64,000 nucleotides of DNA from Cellulosimicrobium cellulans (GTDB lineage Bacteria; Actinomycetota; Actinomycetes; Actinomycetales; Cellulomonadaceae). The stretch is from NCBI RefSeq assembly GCF_016921195.1, contig NZ_JAFGYF010000003.1, positions 1-64,000 on the forward strand. The letters run 5' to 3'. The notes beneath the pieces were generated by a model. The model saw only the letters and a program-made list of their open reading frames with translations. It searched no databases and had not been told where the DNA came from. Within the stretch, counting starts at the first letter, position 1; the number at the start of each line of letters is the position of its first letter. The position numbers were made by a program, and so were the translations under genes. Positions 56,102 to 64,000 of the stretch are shown here, piece after piece.

Positions 56102-57448
56102 CTACCTCGGCGGGGCGGTGGCGCGGTGACCGCGCAGGGCGACGGCGGCCGCGAGGACGATGCCGACGACCGTCACGACGAGCAGCAGGCGGTAGTCGAC
56201 CGCTCCGACGAGGGCGGCGCCGACCACGGTGAGCACGAGCTGCGGGACGTTGACGAGCAGCAGGCTCGCGGCAGCGACGCGCCCCTGGAGACCGGGGGGC
56301 GTGCGCAGCTGACGCTCGGTGACGAAGCCGACGATCGACCACGTGGCCCCCAGCCCGACCGCGCCCAGCCCGAGCACGATCGCCACGACGTTCGAGCCCG
56401 TCGCGGGCACGATGCCGAGCGCGAGCACGAGCAGGCCCAGCGCGACGAGCCGCTGCGCGCCCCAGCGCGCGGCGAGGCGCGCGGCCGTGAGCCCGGCGAC
56501 GATCGCGGTGAGGGCCTGGACCGAGGAGATGGGGCCCAGGAGCGCCGGCGGCAGCCCGAGCCCGTCCTCGACGATCGCGAGGCTGACCGCGTTGAGGAGC
56601 CCGACGCCCGCAAACGCGACGAGCATGGCGAGCGTGAGCACGCCGAGCGGCGACGTGCGCACGAGGTGGCGGAAGCCGGCCAGCATCTCCGCGAGGTACG
56701 GCTCGCGCTCGGCGGCAGGGGGCGGCGGCGTCTCGACGAGCCGGACCCGGCCGATCACCGCGCCGGCGACGGCGAACGCGACGGAGGCCGCGACCACGAG
56801 CGGCCACGCGCCGGCGAGCGCGTAGGCCCCGGCGCCGACGACCGGCATGAGGAGCCGGAACACCTGGTCGATCGTCGTGAGGCGGCCGTTCGCCGGCGCG
56901 ATCGCGTCGTCCGGGAGCATGTCCCGCACGAGGCCGGCCTGCGCGGCGGCGGTCGCGAACCCGACGCCCGAGTAGACCACGGTCACGACGTACACGACCC
57001 ACACCTGCTCGGGCCCGCGGACCGCGAGGAGGGCGAGGAGGCTCACCGCGCCGACCAGGTACGTGACGACGAGCATCCGCCGACGCGACACCCGGTCGGC
57101 GAGCTGGCCGAGGAGCGGCGACGCGAGCGCCGGCAGGCCGAGCGCCGCGAACACGAGCCCGGCGGCACCGTTGGAGCCGGTGAGGTCCTTCACCCAGACG
57201 GCGAGGATGATCGCGAGCACGGAGTCGGCGAAGTTCGTGAACCCCCACGCGACGGACAGGAGACGAAACGGGCGGCCGCGCAGCGCGGCGCGGGTGCCGG
57301 GTGCGGGAGCCACCTCCCCGGCGGTCCCGGGCACCGCGGCCCCGGGCACCGCGGCCCCGGGCACCGCGGCCCCGGGCACGGCCGTCTCGGCCACGGCAGT
57401 CCCGCGTGTCGCCGTGGCGGCGCCGGTCGGCTCACGGGCCGCGCTCAT
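56102..57448 (-). CDS. MFS transporter
   Basis: A 448-residue major facilitator with 12 predicted helices. The loop 2-3 motif QLADRVSRRRMLV and SLIAVEDGL-type middle segments place it among drug/macrolide-type (EntS/MefA-like) exporters; the substrate is unknown. The N-terminal tail contains a tandem AVPGA repeat from four copies of a 15-bp unit. ATG overlaps the stop of the ArsR-type regulator (ATGA), which probably controls it. Confidence 0.88.
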   Translation of the reverse strand: MSAAREPTGAATATRGTAVAETAVPGAAVPGAAVPGAAVPGTAGEVAPAPGTRAALRGRPFRLLSVAWGFTNFADSVLAIILAVWVKDLTGSNGAAGLVFAALGLPALASPLLGQLADRVSRRRMLVVTYLVGAVSLLALLAVRGPEQVWVVYVVTVVYSGVGFATAAAQAGLVRDMLPDDAIAPANGRLTTIDQVFRLLMPVVGAGAYALAGAWPLVVAASVAFAVAGAVIGRVRLVETPPPPAAEREPYLAEMLAGFRHLVRTSPLGVLTLAMLVAFAGVGLLNAVSLAIVEDGLGLPPALLGPISSVQALTAIVAGLTAARLAARWGAQRLVALGLLVLALGIVPATGSNVVAIVLGLGAVGLGATWSIVGFVTERQLRTPPGLQGRVAAASLLLVNVPQLVLTVVGAALVGAVDYRLLLVVTVVGIVLAAAVALRGHRATAPPR

Positions 57449-58122
57449 CGGGGGGTGTCCGGGGGGTCGGCGTTGACGACGGAGAAGAGGCGCGCGCGGC
57501 GCGCTCCCGGGGGGCGGAGCGACGGGTCGTCCCAGCGCCCCCGGAAGCGGTCCGTGAGGGCCTCGACCTCGCGCGCGAGCGCGTCCAGCTCCTCGCGCGT
57601 CGCGTAGAAGGACGCGCCGGTCATCGTCGAGGCGAGGAGCCACTGCGGGTCGTCGGCGGCGGACCCGGCGAGCCACGCCCGGACGCGCGCCGCCTCCTGC
57701 TCCAGCATGAGGGTCGCGACCGCCCCCGCGGCGTGCAGGGACTCCGGGACGTCGGGGTCGAACGTCGTCTGCCGACCGCGCCCGACGGAGCGCCAGGGAC
57801 GCTCCTTGCCGCGCCGCTCCGCGGGCTCGACGTACCCGTACTTGGCGAGCATGCGCAGGTGGAACGAGCAGCTCGCGACGGACTCGCCCGTGACCTCGGC
57901 GCAGCGCGTCGCGGTGACCTCGCCCTCGTCGTCGAGCAGCGCGAGGATCCGCAGGCGCAACGGGTGGGCGAGCGCCCGGATGGTCGCCGGGTCGCTCGCG
58001 ACGACCTGCCCGGGCCCGGGCCTCGGGCCGCGCGGGAGGCGTCCCGCCGGCGTCAGGTCGGGGCCGACCGGTGCGACCGGGACGTCCGGCGGGCCGGCGT
58101 GCGGGTCTGGTGGCGTGCTCAT
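57445..58122 (-). CDS. ArsR-type winged-helix transcriptional regulator
   Basis: A 225-residue regulator. The HTH lies at about residues 45-100 (IRALAHPLRLRILALLDDEGEVTATRCAEVTGESVASCSFHLRMLAKYGYVEP). A longer C-terminal helical region follows (AVATLMLEQEAARVRAWLAG...TREELDALAREVEALTDRF), as in PadR/ArsR-like regulators of MFS pumps. No metal-binding Cys motif is seen. The ATG lies 7 nt after a TACGGT box that pairs with TTGCGC at 18 nt, so the mRNA may be leaderless. Two palindromes overlap this promoter, suggesting autoregulation. Confidence 0.88.
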   Translation of the reverse strand: MSTPPDPHAGPPDVPVAPVGPDLTPAGRLPRGPRPGPGQVVASDPATIRALAHPLRLRILALLDDEGEVTATRCAEVTGESVASCSFHLRMLAKYGYVEPAERRGKERPWRSVGRGRQTTFDPDVPESLHAAGAVATLMLEQEAARVRAWLAGSAADDPQWLLASTMTGASFYATREELDALAREVEALTDRFRGRWDDPSLRPPGARRARLFSVVNADPPDTPR

Positions 58123-58135
58123 GCCGACCACCGTA

Positions 58136-58160
58136 TTTCGCGAAAGACTTCTTGCGCAAG
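58136..58160. promoter_or_regulatory. Twin palindromes over the ArsR/MFS promoter
   Basis: TTTCGCGAAA (58136-58145) and CTTGCGCAAG (58151-58160) are perfect 10-bp palindromes separated by 5 bp, between PAP2 and the regulator gene. They overlap a minus-strand promoter TTGCGC-N18-TACGGT and are probably the regulator's operator. Confidence 0.6.
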
Positions 58161-58166
58161 AGTCCT

Positions 58167-58904
58167 TTAGCGAGAGTCGACGGCCGCGCCGGGAGCCGCT
58201 TGACGCGCGACCACGAGGTCGCGGACGCGGCTCACCGCGACCACGACGCCGAGCACCGCCACGGCGAGCGACAGCCCCGCCAGGACGTCGGTGAGGAAGT
58301 GGTACCCGAGGTAGAGCCGGCTCAGCGCCACGGCGCCGGTCACCACCACCGACGCGGCCGCCCAGACCGCCAGGACGCGGCCGTCATGGTGGCGGTGCCA
58401 CACCAGGTAGCCGCCGACGAGGACGAGCGTCGCCGCCCCGATCGTGTGCCCGGACGGGAAGGAGAACGACCGCTCCACCCCGGCGACCACCATCGACACG
58501 TCGGGCGGACGCGGCCGCGCGATCAGCGCCTTGAGCACGGTCGAGACGAGCGTCGCGAGCACCATGGCCCCCGCGAGCAGCCCGGGTTCCCACCAGGTGC
58601 CCGCGCGCCGCGCCCACACCACGCACCCGAACGCGACGAGGACGGGCAGCACGAACGGCCCGGACACGGTCGTCACGACCGTGAGGACGCCCGTCGCGAC
58701 CGGCGTGCGGTGCGCGACCATCCACGCGAGCAGGGGGTCGTCGAGCCGCCACAGGTCCTCCTGGTCGCGGACCGCGTCGAGGAGGAGCGCGAATCCCGCG
58801 ACGCCGACGAGCACCAGGAGCAGGCCCGGCCACACGCGCGCGAGGACCGCTCGCGCGGACCCGCCGCTCGTCGTCGCGCGCTCCACCTCGCCCCTGCGTC
58901 CCAT
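58167..58904 (-). CDS. PAP2-family phosphatase
   Basis: A 245-residue membrane protein with six helices. The three-part phosphatase signature is complete: KALIARPRPP, then FSFPSGHTIG, then SRLYLGYHFLTDV. It probably removes phosphate from a lipid such as undecaprenyl pyrophosphate or phosphatidate, on the outer face of the membrane. ATG is the first in-frame start. It has no linked gene; the ArsR regulator downstream has its own promoter. Confidence 0.93.
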   Translation of the reverse strand: MGRRGEVERATTSGGSARAVLARVWPGLLLVLVGVAGFALLLDAVRDQEDLWRLDDPLLAWMVAHRTPVATGVLTVVTTVSGPFVLPVLVAFGCVVWARRAGTWWEPGLLAGAMVLATLVSTVLKALIARPRPPDVSMVVAGVERSFSFPSGHTIGAATLVLVGGYLVWHRHHDGRVLAVWAAASVVVTGAVALSRLYLGYHFLTDVLAGLSLAVAVLGVVVAVSRVRDLVVARQAAPGAAVDSR

Positions 58905-59116
58905 CCCCGGAGGCTACGCACGGCGGGCCGACGGCGCAGCGCGGCCGACCGCCGTCGCCCACCGGGCACCGCCCGACGCCCGTGGCGAAAAAGGAGTGCA
59001 CCACCCGCCACGACCGTGGTCGTATGGACCCACACCGCGGTGACGTCCGTCCGGTCCGTACCGGGCGGTGGAGGGTCCGGCCAGACCCACGAGCCCAACG
59101 TCACGAGAGCAGCACC

Positions 59117-59266
59117 ATGCATCCCTTGATCACGTACGACGTGGCGGCCCTCAGCCGTCGCGAGCAGCTGCAGGAGCAGACCCTGCGCCGGTCGCAGCTG
59201 CGCCGCACCACCACCCGCGTCCCGGCGCACACCCGGCAGGCCCGCCTGCCGCGTCGCACCGCATGA
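59117..59266 (+). CDS. Possible small Arg-rich protein, 49 residues
   Basis: [30 protein letters not shown] begins the frame: a helical, basic small protein resembling short actinobacterial hypotheticals of similar start. The ATG follows CGAGAGCAGCACC. A strong hairpin follows the stop, consistent with an independent transcript. No function is known. The 212 bp upstream (58905-59116) hold no other gene that I can support. Confidence 0.5.
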   Translation: MHPLITYDVAALSRREQLQEQTLRRSQLRRTTTRVPAHTRQARLPRRTA

Positions 59267-59326
59267 CGCGCACCGACCGTTCGCCGGGCCGGGGACCCTC
59301 CCCGTCAGGCGACGGCGCACCTCGCC

Positions 59327-59375
59327 GAAGGCCCCGACCGTCCGGACCCGTGTGGAACGGACAGTCGGGGCCTTC
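59327..59375. terminator. Strong terminator hairpin before orn
   Basis: GAAGGCCCCGAC (59327-59338) pairs perfectly with GTCGGGGCCTTC (59364-59375), and after one mismatch GTCCG (59340-59344) pairs with CGGAC (59358-59362). It sits 30 bp before the orn start, after the small ORF. Confidence 0.65.
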
Positions 59376-59405
59376 GTCGTGTGCACCACGGATAGGCTGG
59401 GCGCC

Positions 59406-60098
59406 GTGAGTCCTGTGAACGCGAACGAACGCATCGTCTGGATCGACTGCGAGATGACCGGGCTCGACCTGGGCGCCGACGCCCTCGTCGAGGTCGCCGC
59501 CGTGGTCACCGACTCCGAGCTCAACGTGCTCGGCGACGGGGTCGACGTCCTCGTCCGGCCCCCGGCCGAGGCGCTCGCGCAGATGGGCGACTTCGTCCGC
59601 CAGATGCACACGACCTCCGGCCTGCTCGACGAGCTCGACGAGGGCCTGACGCTCGCCGAGGCGGAGCAGCAGGTCCTCGACTACGTCCGCACCTGGGTCC
59701 CCGAGCCGGGCAAGGCCCCGCTGGCCGGCAACTCCGTCGGCACCGACAAGGGCTTCCTCGACCGTGACATGCCCGCGCTCATGGGCCACCTGCACTACCG
59801 GATCATCGACGTGTCCTCCGTCAAGGAGCTCTCGCGCCGCTGGTACCCGCGCGCCTACTTCTCGTCGCCCGAGAAGCACGGGGGGCACCGCGCGCTCGCG
59901 GACATCCTCGAGAGCATCGACGAGCTGCGCTACTACCGGGCCGCCGTGTTCGTCCCCCAGCCCGGCCCGGACTCCGCCACGGCCCGCAAGGTCGCCGAGC
60001 AGGTCGTCGCGACGAGCGTCGCGCGCGGCCTGACCCGGCCCGCGGACGACGACGCCGGGACCTCCGTGGCCACCGTCACAGGGTCCGCCGACTCCTGA
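59406..60098 (+). CDS. orn: Oligoribonuclease
   Basis: A 230-residue DEDDh 3'-5' exonuclease that degrades 2-5 nt RNAs to mononucleotides; in actinobacteria it is essential or nearly so and also clears pGpG. Exo motifs are [12 protein letters not shown] (Exo I), [18 protein letters not shown] (Exo II) and the His/Asp of [15 protein letters not shown] (Exo III). The C-terminal ~45 residues are an extra tail. GTG at 59406 and another at 59415 are both possible starts. The gene follows a strong hairpin and is itself followed by one before tRNA-His. Confidence 0.95.
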   Translation: MSPVNANERIVWIDCEMTGLDLGADALVEVAAVVTDSELNVLGDGVDVLVRPPAEALAQMGDFVRQMHTTSGLLDELDEGLTLAEAEQQVLDYVRTWVPEPGKAPLAGNSVGTDKGFLDRDMPALMGHLHYRIIDVSSVKELSRRWYPRAYFSSPEKHGGHRALADILESIDELRYYRAAVFVPQPGPDSATARKVAEQVVATSVARGLTRPADDDAGTSVATVTGSADS

Positions 60099-60109
60099 CC
60101 TCGAAAAGC

Positions 60110-60132
60110 GGTCCGGGAGCCCCTCCGGGACC
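60110..60132. terminator. Hairpin after orn
   Basis: GGTCC (60110-60114) pairs with GGACC (60128-60132), and after one mismatch GGAG pairs with CTCC at the top. It lies 12 bp after the orn stop and before tRNA-His. Confidence 0.4.
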
Positions 60133-60172
60133 AGGTACACTTTTCGACGGCCGGTGCTTCACGCCCGGTCAT

Positions 60173-60249
60173 GGTGGGTATAGCTCAGCTGGTAGAGCAC
60201 CTGGTTGTGGTCCAGGGGGTCGCGGGTTCAAGTCCCGTTACTCACCCCA
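60173..60249 (+). tRNA. tRNA-His (anticodon GTG)
   Basis: A complete cloverleaf with encoded CCA and the His-specific extra G at position -1 (60173) facing C73. The acceptor GTGGGTA pairs with TACTCAC, the anticodon stem CCTGG/CCAGG holds GTG at 60207-60209, and the T arm is GCGGG-TTCAAGT-CCCGT. Confidence 0.96.
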
Positions 60250-60358
60250 GACGGACGAGGCCCCGGCCGCACGACGACGAACGCGGGACGCGGGGCACGG
60301 ACATCTCCCCCGGCGGTGCGACGGCACCGGGGCCGACCGTAGCCGACGCCCCGGGTGC

Positions 60359-61000
60359 TCAGGTCGTGCGGTGCGAGGCGACGGCGAGCACGCCTCCCAG
60401 GCCGATCATCATGCCCCCGCCCGTCGCGCGGACCGCGCTCAGGCGCCGCGGCGAGGAGGCGAACCACGACCGTGCGGCTCCCGCCGCGAGCGCCCACGCG
60501 CTGTCGCAGACGAACGCGATCAGCGTGAAGACCAGCCCGAGCACCATCATCTGGGCCGGGACGCGCCCGGCGTGGAAGTCCGTGAACTGCGGGAGGACGG
60601 CGACGAAGAACACGATGGTCTTCGGGTTCGTCACCCCGACGACGTAGCCCTGCCGCACGACGCGCCACCGCGGCTCGCGCACGGGCGCGACCGCGACGTC
60701 GACGGCGCCCTCCCGCCGGTGCCGGACCGCCTGGACGCCGAGGTAGACGAGGTAGGCAGCGCCGACGAGCTTGACGACCGTGAACACGGCGACGGACGTC
60801 GCGACGACCGTGCCGACACCGAGCGCCACGGCCGCGGCCAGCGTCAGAGCACCGAGCTCGTTGCCGAGGACGCTCAGCACCCCGCCCCGGTGCCCGAGCG
60901 CGAGCGAGCGGCCGACGACGAAGAGCACGCTCGGCCCGGGGACGACGACGAGCACGAGCGAGGCCAGCGCGAAGGCGAGCAAGGAGTCGAGGTGCGGCAC
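60359..61000 (-). CDS. LysE/RhtB-family amino acid exporter
   Basis: A 213-residue membrane protein with about six helices. The family N-terminus FALASLVLVVVPGPSVLFVVGRSLALGHRGG and the motif GVTNPKTIVFFVAVLPQF are clear. It probably exports an amino acid or a related metabolite; substrate unknown. The GTG start (VPHLDSLLAFAL) was taken because upstream sequence is not coding in character. It is divergent from the osmoprotectant operon over 217 bp. The gap to tRNA-His (60250-60358) holds only weak hairpins. Confidence 0.92.
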   Translation of the reverse strand: MPHLDSLLAFALASLVLVVVPGPSVLFVVGRSLALGHRGGVLSVLGNELGALTLAAAVALGVGTVVATSVAVFTVVKLVGAAYLVYLGVQAVRHRREGAVDVAVAPVREPRWRVVRQGYVVGVTNPKTIVFFVAVLPQFTDFHAGRVPAQMMVLGLVFTLIAFVCDSAWALAAGAARSWFASSPRRLSAVRATGGGMMIGLGGVLAVASHRTT

Positions 61001-61116
61001 AGCGCCACGATAGGGCCGCAGCGTGACGCGCGTCACGGGAGATTCCGCCGTGGCGTGCGACGGCCCCCGACGGCGCGAAGCCGACGTACCGGTGCGAGTG
61101 CGGCGTGTCGGTGGTC

Positions 61117-61137
61117 CGTCGTACCGTCGGTACGACG
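61117..61137. promoter_or_regulatory. 21-bp inverted repeat upstream of the osmoprotectant operon
   Basis: CGTCGTACCG and CGGTACGACG form perfect 10-bp arms around one central T, about 80 bp before the ATPase start. The location between divergent genes suggests an operator for the ABC operon or the LysE gene. Confidence 0.55.
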
Positions 61138-61217
61138 CGTGGCACTGCGCTCGCTGGCCGCACCGCGGTCGTGGTTGGGTGAGAGGCCGTACACCGACTG
61201 TCGGGAGGCAGCGCCCC

Positions 61218-62051
61218 ATGATCGAGTTCCGATCGGTCACCAAGACGTACCCGGACGGCACGGCAGCGGTCGCGGACTTCGACCTGGTGATCCCACCGCA
61301 CCGCACGACCGTGCTCGTCGGGTCGTCCGGGAGCGGCAAGACGACGCTCCTGCGCATGATCAACCGCATGGTGGAGCCCACGTCGGGCACGATCGAGATC
61401 GACGGCGCCTCCATCCTCGACCGGGACCCCGTGAAGCTGCGCCGCAGCATCGGGTACGTCCTGCAGAACGGCGGGCTGCTCCCCCACCACAAGGTCGTCG
61501 ACAACGTCACGACGGTCCTGCGTCTCGAGGGCACGCCGCGGCGCCAGGCGCGCGAGCGCGCGCTCGATCTCCTCGACACCGTGGGTCTCGACCGGGCGCT
61601 CGCGGACCGCTACCCGAGCCAGCTCTCCGGGGGCCAGCAGCAGCGGGTCGGGGTGGCGCGCGCGCTCGCCGCGGACCCGAACATCCTGCTCATGGACGAG
61701 CCGTTCGGTGCCGTCGACCCGATCGTGCGCGCAGAGCTCCAGACCGAGACCATCCGGCTGCAGCGCGAGCTGGAGAAGACCGTCGTCTTCGTCACGCACG
61801 ACGTCGACGAGGCGTTCCTCCTCGGGGACCAGGTCGTGATCCTCGAGAAGGGGGCGCAGGTCGCGCAGATCGGGTCTCCGAGCGAGATCCTGGAGAACCC
61901 CGCGAGCGACTTCGTGGCGAGCTTCATCGGGGCGGAGCGCGGCACGCGGGCGCTGCACACCAAGCGCACGGACCGCGGGACCGTGCTCGTGGACGGCGCC
62001 GGCCGCACGCAGGGCGTCCTGGTCGACGACCTCGTCGAGGGCAGCGCATGA
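61218..62051 (+). CDS. Osmoprotectant ABC transporter ATPase (OpuCA/ProV-like)
   Basis: A 277-residue ABC ATPase. Walker A is GSSGSGKTT with the family-typical LLRMINRMVEPTSGTI following, the Q-loop is VLQNGGLLPHHKV, the signature LSGGQQQRVGVARAL, Walker B ILLMDEPFGAVDP, and the switch His VTHD. The order ATPase, permease, permease, binding protein is the OpuC/ProU-type uptake system for glycine betaine, choline or carnitine. The CBS domains of many OpuCA proteins are absent; only a short tail follows. ATG follows GGGAGGCAGC. Confidence 0.93.
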   Translation: MIEFRSVTKTYPDGTAAVADFDLVIPPHRTTVLVGSSGSGKTTLLRMINRMVEPTSGTIEIDGASILDRDPVKLRRSIGYVLQNGGLLPHHKVVDNVTTVLRLEGTPRRQARERALDLLDTVGLDRALADRYPSQLSGGQQQRVGVARALAADPNILLMDEPFGAVDPIVRAELQTETIRLQRELEKTVVFVTHDVDEAFLLGDQVVILEKGAQVAQIGSPSEILENPASDFVASFIGAERGTRALHTKRTDRGTVLVDGAGRTQGVLVDDLVEGSA

Positions 62052-62689
62052 CCTGGGTCCTGGACAACCTCGACCTCATCGGCCGCCTCACCGTCGAGCA
62101 CCTGCGCCAGTGCGTCGTGCCCGTCGTGCTGGGGTTCCTCGTCTCGATCCCGCTGGGCTGGCTCGCGTTCCGGTTCCGCCTCACGCGGGGGCTCGTGCTC
62201 ACCCTCGTCGGGCTGCTCTACACGATCCCGTCGCTCGCGCTGTTCGCGCTGCTCCCGCCTCTGCTCGGCATCAGCTTCCTGTCCGAGGTGAACCTGGTCG
62301 TCGCGCTGACGGTCTACGCCGTGGCGATCATGACGCGGTTCGTCGCCGACGCCCTGGCGTCGGTCGACCCGACGGTCCGGCAGGCGGCCCTCGCCGTGGG
62401 GTACGGGCCGTGGCGGCGCTTCTGGCAGGTCGACCTGCCGCTCGCCGGCCCGGTCGTGCTCGCCGGGCTGCGCGTCACCGCCGTCTCGACCATCTCGCTC
62501 GCGACGGTCGGCATCCTCATCGGGATCGACAACCTCGGCTACCTCTTCACCAACGGCTACCAGCGGCAGATCGTCGCGGAGATCCTCGCCGGCGTCGTCG
62601 CGGTCGTCGTCATCGCCCTGCTGGTCGACCTGCTGCTCGTGCTCGCCGGGCGAGCGGTCATGCCCTGGTCTCGGAAGGCGCGCGCATGA
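62048..62689 (+). CDS. Osmoprotectant ABC transporter permease (OpuCB-like)
   Basis: A 213-residue inner-membrane permease with about six helices. The first part HLRQCVVPVVLGFLVSIPLGWLAFR and the TIPSLALFALLPPLLGI segment are typical of OpuCB. The coupling loop is VDPTVRQAALAVGYGPWRRFWQVDLPLAGPVVLAGLR. It forms the channel with the second permease downstream. ATGA overlaps with both neighbours. Confidence 0.93.
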   Translation: MTWVLDNLDLIGRLTVEHLRQCVVPVVLGFLVSIPLGWLAFRFRLTRGLVLTLVGLLYTIPSLALFALLPPLLGISFLSEVNLVVALTVYAVAIMTRFVADALASVDPTVRQAALAVGYGPWRRFWQVDLPLAGPVVLAGLRVTAVSTISLATVGILIGIDNLGYLFTNGYQRQIVAEILAGVVAVVVIALLVDLLLVLAGRAVMPWSRKARA

Positions 62690-63420
62690 ACCTCTTCTCC
62701 GACGCGATCGCCTGGATCTTCTCGCCCGACCGGCTGACCGGCGCGCTCCCGCTCCCGGAGGCGATCTGGACCCACCTCGCGTTCACGTTCGTCTCGGTGC
62801 TCATCGCCGCGGTGATCGCGATCCCGGCGGGCTGGGTCATCGGCCACACGGGGCGGGGCCGGGAGCTCGCGGTCGCCCTCTCGGGCGCGGCCCGCGCCGT
62901 GCCGTCGTTCGGGCTCGTCCTGCTCCTCGTCCTCCTCCTCGGCGTGACGCACAAGGTCGCCGCGTCCACGACGGCGTTCGTCCTCCTCGCGATCCCGCCG
63001 ATCCTCGCGGGCGCGTACGCGGGCGTGGAGGCCGTCGAGCGGCGCGTGGTCGACGGCGCCCGCTCCGTCGGCATGACCGGGTGGCAGGTGCTCTTCCAGG
63101 CCGAGGTGCCGCTCGGGCTCCCGCTGCTCATCGGCGGGCTGCGCTCCGCGACGCTCCAGGTCGTCGCGACCGTGACCCTCGCGGGGTACGTCGGCAACTG
63201 GGGCCTGGGCTTCTACATCGTGCAGGGCATCCAGATCCGCGACTTCTCCCAGATCCTCGGCGCCGCCCTCGTGATCGTCGTCCTGGCCGTCGTGCTCGAC
63301 GCGCTCTTCGCGATCCTCCAGCGCGTCGTCGTGCCGCGCGGGGTGACTGCCGGCCGCTCCCCGGACGACGACCCTGCCCGGCGACGGCGTCGCCGAGCGC
63401 CCGAACCGACCACCGCCTGA
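62686..63420 (+). CDS. Osmoprotectant ABC transporter permease (OpuCD-like)
   Basis: A 244-residue permease with six helices. Family segments are HLAFTFVSVLIAAVIAIPAGWVIGHTGRG, ARAVPSFGLVLLLVLLLG, and the coupling loop VVDGARSVGMTGWQVLFQAEVPLGLPLLIGGLRSATLQVVATVTLAGYVG. The last ~30 residues are a basic tail of unknown role. It overlaps the first permease (ATGA). A 90-bp gap precedes the binding protein gene, which may allow extra expression of that subunit. Confidence 0.93.
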   Translation: MNLFSDAIAWIFSPDRLTGALPLPEAIWTHLAFTFVSVLIAAVIAIPAGWVIGHTGRGRELAVALSGAARAVPSFGLVLLLVLLLGVTHKVAASTTAFVLLAIPPILAGAYAGVEAVERRVVDGARSVGMTGWQVLFQAEVPLGLPLLIGGLRSATLQVVATVTLAGYVGNWGLGFYIVQGIQIRDFSQILGAALVIVVLAVVLDALFAILQRVVVPRGVTAGRSPDDDPARRRRRRAPEPTTA

Positions 63421-63510
63421 CACGCGCGGAGCCCCGACCGCACCGCCCTGCCCCAGCAGACCCACCCAGAACCTCCCGGCCCCCGGGACGGCCCTCAGAA
63501 AGGCAGACAC

Positions 63511-64000
63511 ATGCGCACCACCCGACGCACCGCCGCCCTCGTCGCCGCCGCGGCGACCGCCGTCCTCACGCTCACCGCCTGCGGCGGCGGGTCCGACCCG
63601 CTCGACGCGGGCACCGGGACGTCCGACGGCGGCGCCTCGTCCGACACCATCGTCGTCGGCTCCCAGGCCTACTACTCGAACGAGATCATCGCCGAGATCT
63701 ACGCCCAGGCCCTGGAGGCCGAGGGCTTCACGGTCGAGCGCAACTTCTCGATCGGCCAGCGCGACGCCTACATGCCCGCCCTGGAGAGCGGCGAGGTGCA
63801 GCTCTTCCCCGAGTACACGGGCAACCTGCTGCAGTTCTTCGACCCGGAGACCACGGCGACGTCGCCCGACGACGTGTACGCCGCCCTCCAGGAGGCGCTG
63901 CCCGACGGGCTCACGGTCCTCGACCAGTCGAGCGCGACGGACCAGGACTCCTACAACGTCACCGAGGCGTTCGCGACGGAGAACGACCTGACGAGCATCG
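63511..64000 (+). CDS. Osmoprotectant-binding lipoprotein, OpuCC/ProX-like (partial, cut by window end)
   Basis: The first 163 codons of a solute-binding lipoprotein; the rest lies beyond the window. The signal peptide ends in the lipobox LTACGG (Cys at about 24). After a Ser/Gly/Asp-rich linker the mature fold starts with IVVGSQAYYSNEIIAEIYAQALEAEGFTVERNFSIGQRDAYMPALESGEVQLFPEYTGNLLQFF, typical of the glycine betaine/carnitine/choline-binding OpuAC family. ATG follows AAAGGCAGACAC. It should deliver the solute to the two permeases encoded upstream. Confidence 0.92.
   Translation, partial: MRTTRRTAALVAAAATAVLTLTACGGGSDPLDAGTGTSDGGASSDTIVVGSQAYYSNEIIAEIYAQALEAEGFTVERNFSIGQRDAYMPALESGEVQLFPEYTGNLLQFFDPETTATSPDDVYAALQEALPDGLTVLDQSSATDQDSYNVTEAFATENDLTSI

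Overview
The window is very GC-rich (GTG starts and TGA stops dominate), with short intergenic gaps and many 4-nt start/stop overlaps. It carries secreted cellulases with actinobacterial-type CBM2 modules, a PknG-type kinase, a group-II truncated haemoglobin, oligoribonuclease and a BioY/BioM/BioN biotin system. This fits a cellulolytic actinobacterium of the Cellulomonas / Cellulosimicrobium / Isoptericola kind. That placement is inferred from gene content; no rRNA is present. I see no insertion sequence, prophage, integrase or CRISPR array.

Layout. (1) 0.2-7.5 kb: central metabolism, with malQ, an MscS channel, divergent PTS EIIB and enzyme I genes, a truncated haemoglobin and a TesB thioesterase. 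(2) 7.5-25.4 kb: a free (non-cellulosomal) plant cell-wall degradation island. It holds GH48, GH6, GH10 and GH9 enzymes, each with a C-terminal CBM2, plus two regulators: a LacI repressor and a sugar-sensor protein without a DNA-binding domain. An AAACGTTT palindrome lies about 95-120 bp upstream of the GH48, GH6 and GH9 starts. The GH10 xylanase has a different palindrome. A small paralogous protein pair, a type IB topoisomerase and an SDR/DUF2867 protein are interspersed. (3) 25.5-36.9 kb, all minus strand: two separate pairs of dynamin-like GTPases flanking an APH-type phosphotransferase, the ABC-F factor EttA and an SSB paralogue.

(4) 37-50.6 kb: tRNA-Arg, then a plus-strand set of ten genes with mostly 4-nt overlaps: TelA, a small hypothetical, an AAA ATPase, a GlnX-like membrane protein, a GlnH-like lipoprotein, a coiled-coil protein, a PknG kinase, a PP2C phosphatase, a VWA protein and an FHA protein. 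It looks like the mycobacterial GlnX-GlnH-PknG nutrient-sensing module with added phosphatase, phospho-reader and tellurite-resistance-type parts. This is the most interesting system here. (5) 50.6-56.1 kb: Hsp20 under a CIRCE element, then a biotin ECF transporter operon that also encodes an acyl-CoA ligase-like protein and a thiolase lacking key catalytic residues. (6) 56.1-64 kb: an MFS transporter with its ArsR-type regulator, a PAP2 phosphatase, oligoribonuclease, tRNA-His, a LysE exporter and an osmoprotectant (OpuC/ProU-type) ABC operon whose binding protein runs off the window end.

All function calls rest on reading motifs and comparing with remembered families. No database search was run. 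Start codons were chosen from ribosome-binding sites, overlaps and domain boundaries, and some remain uncertain.
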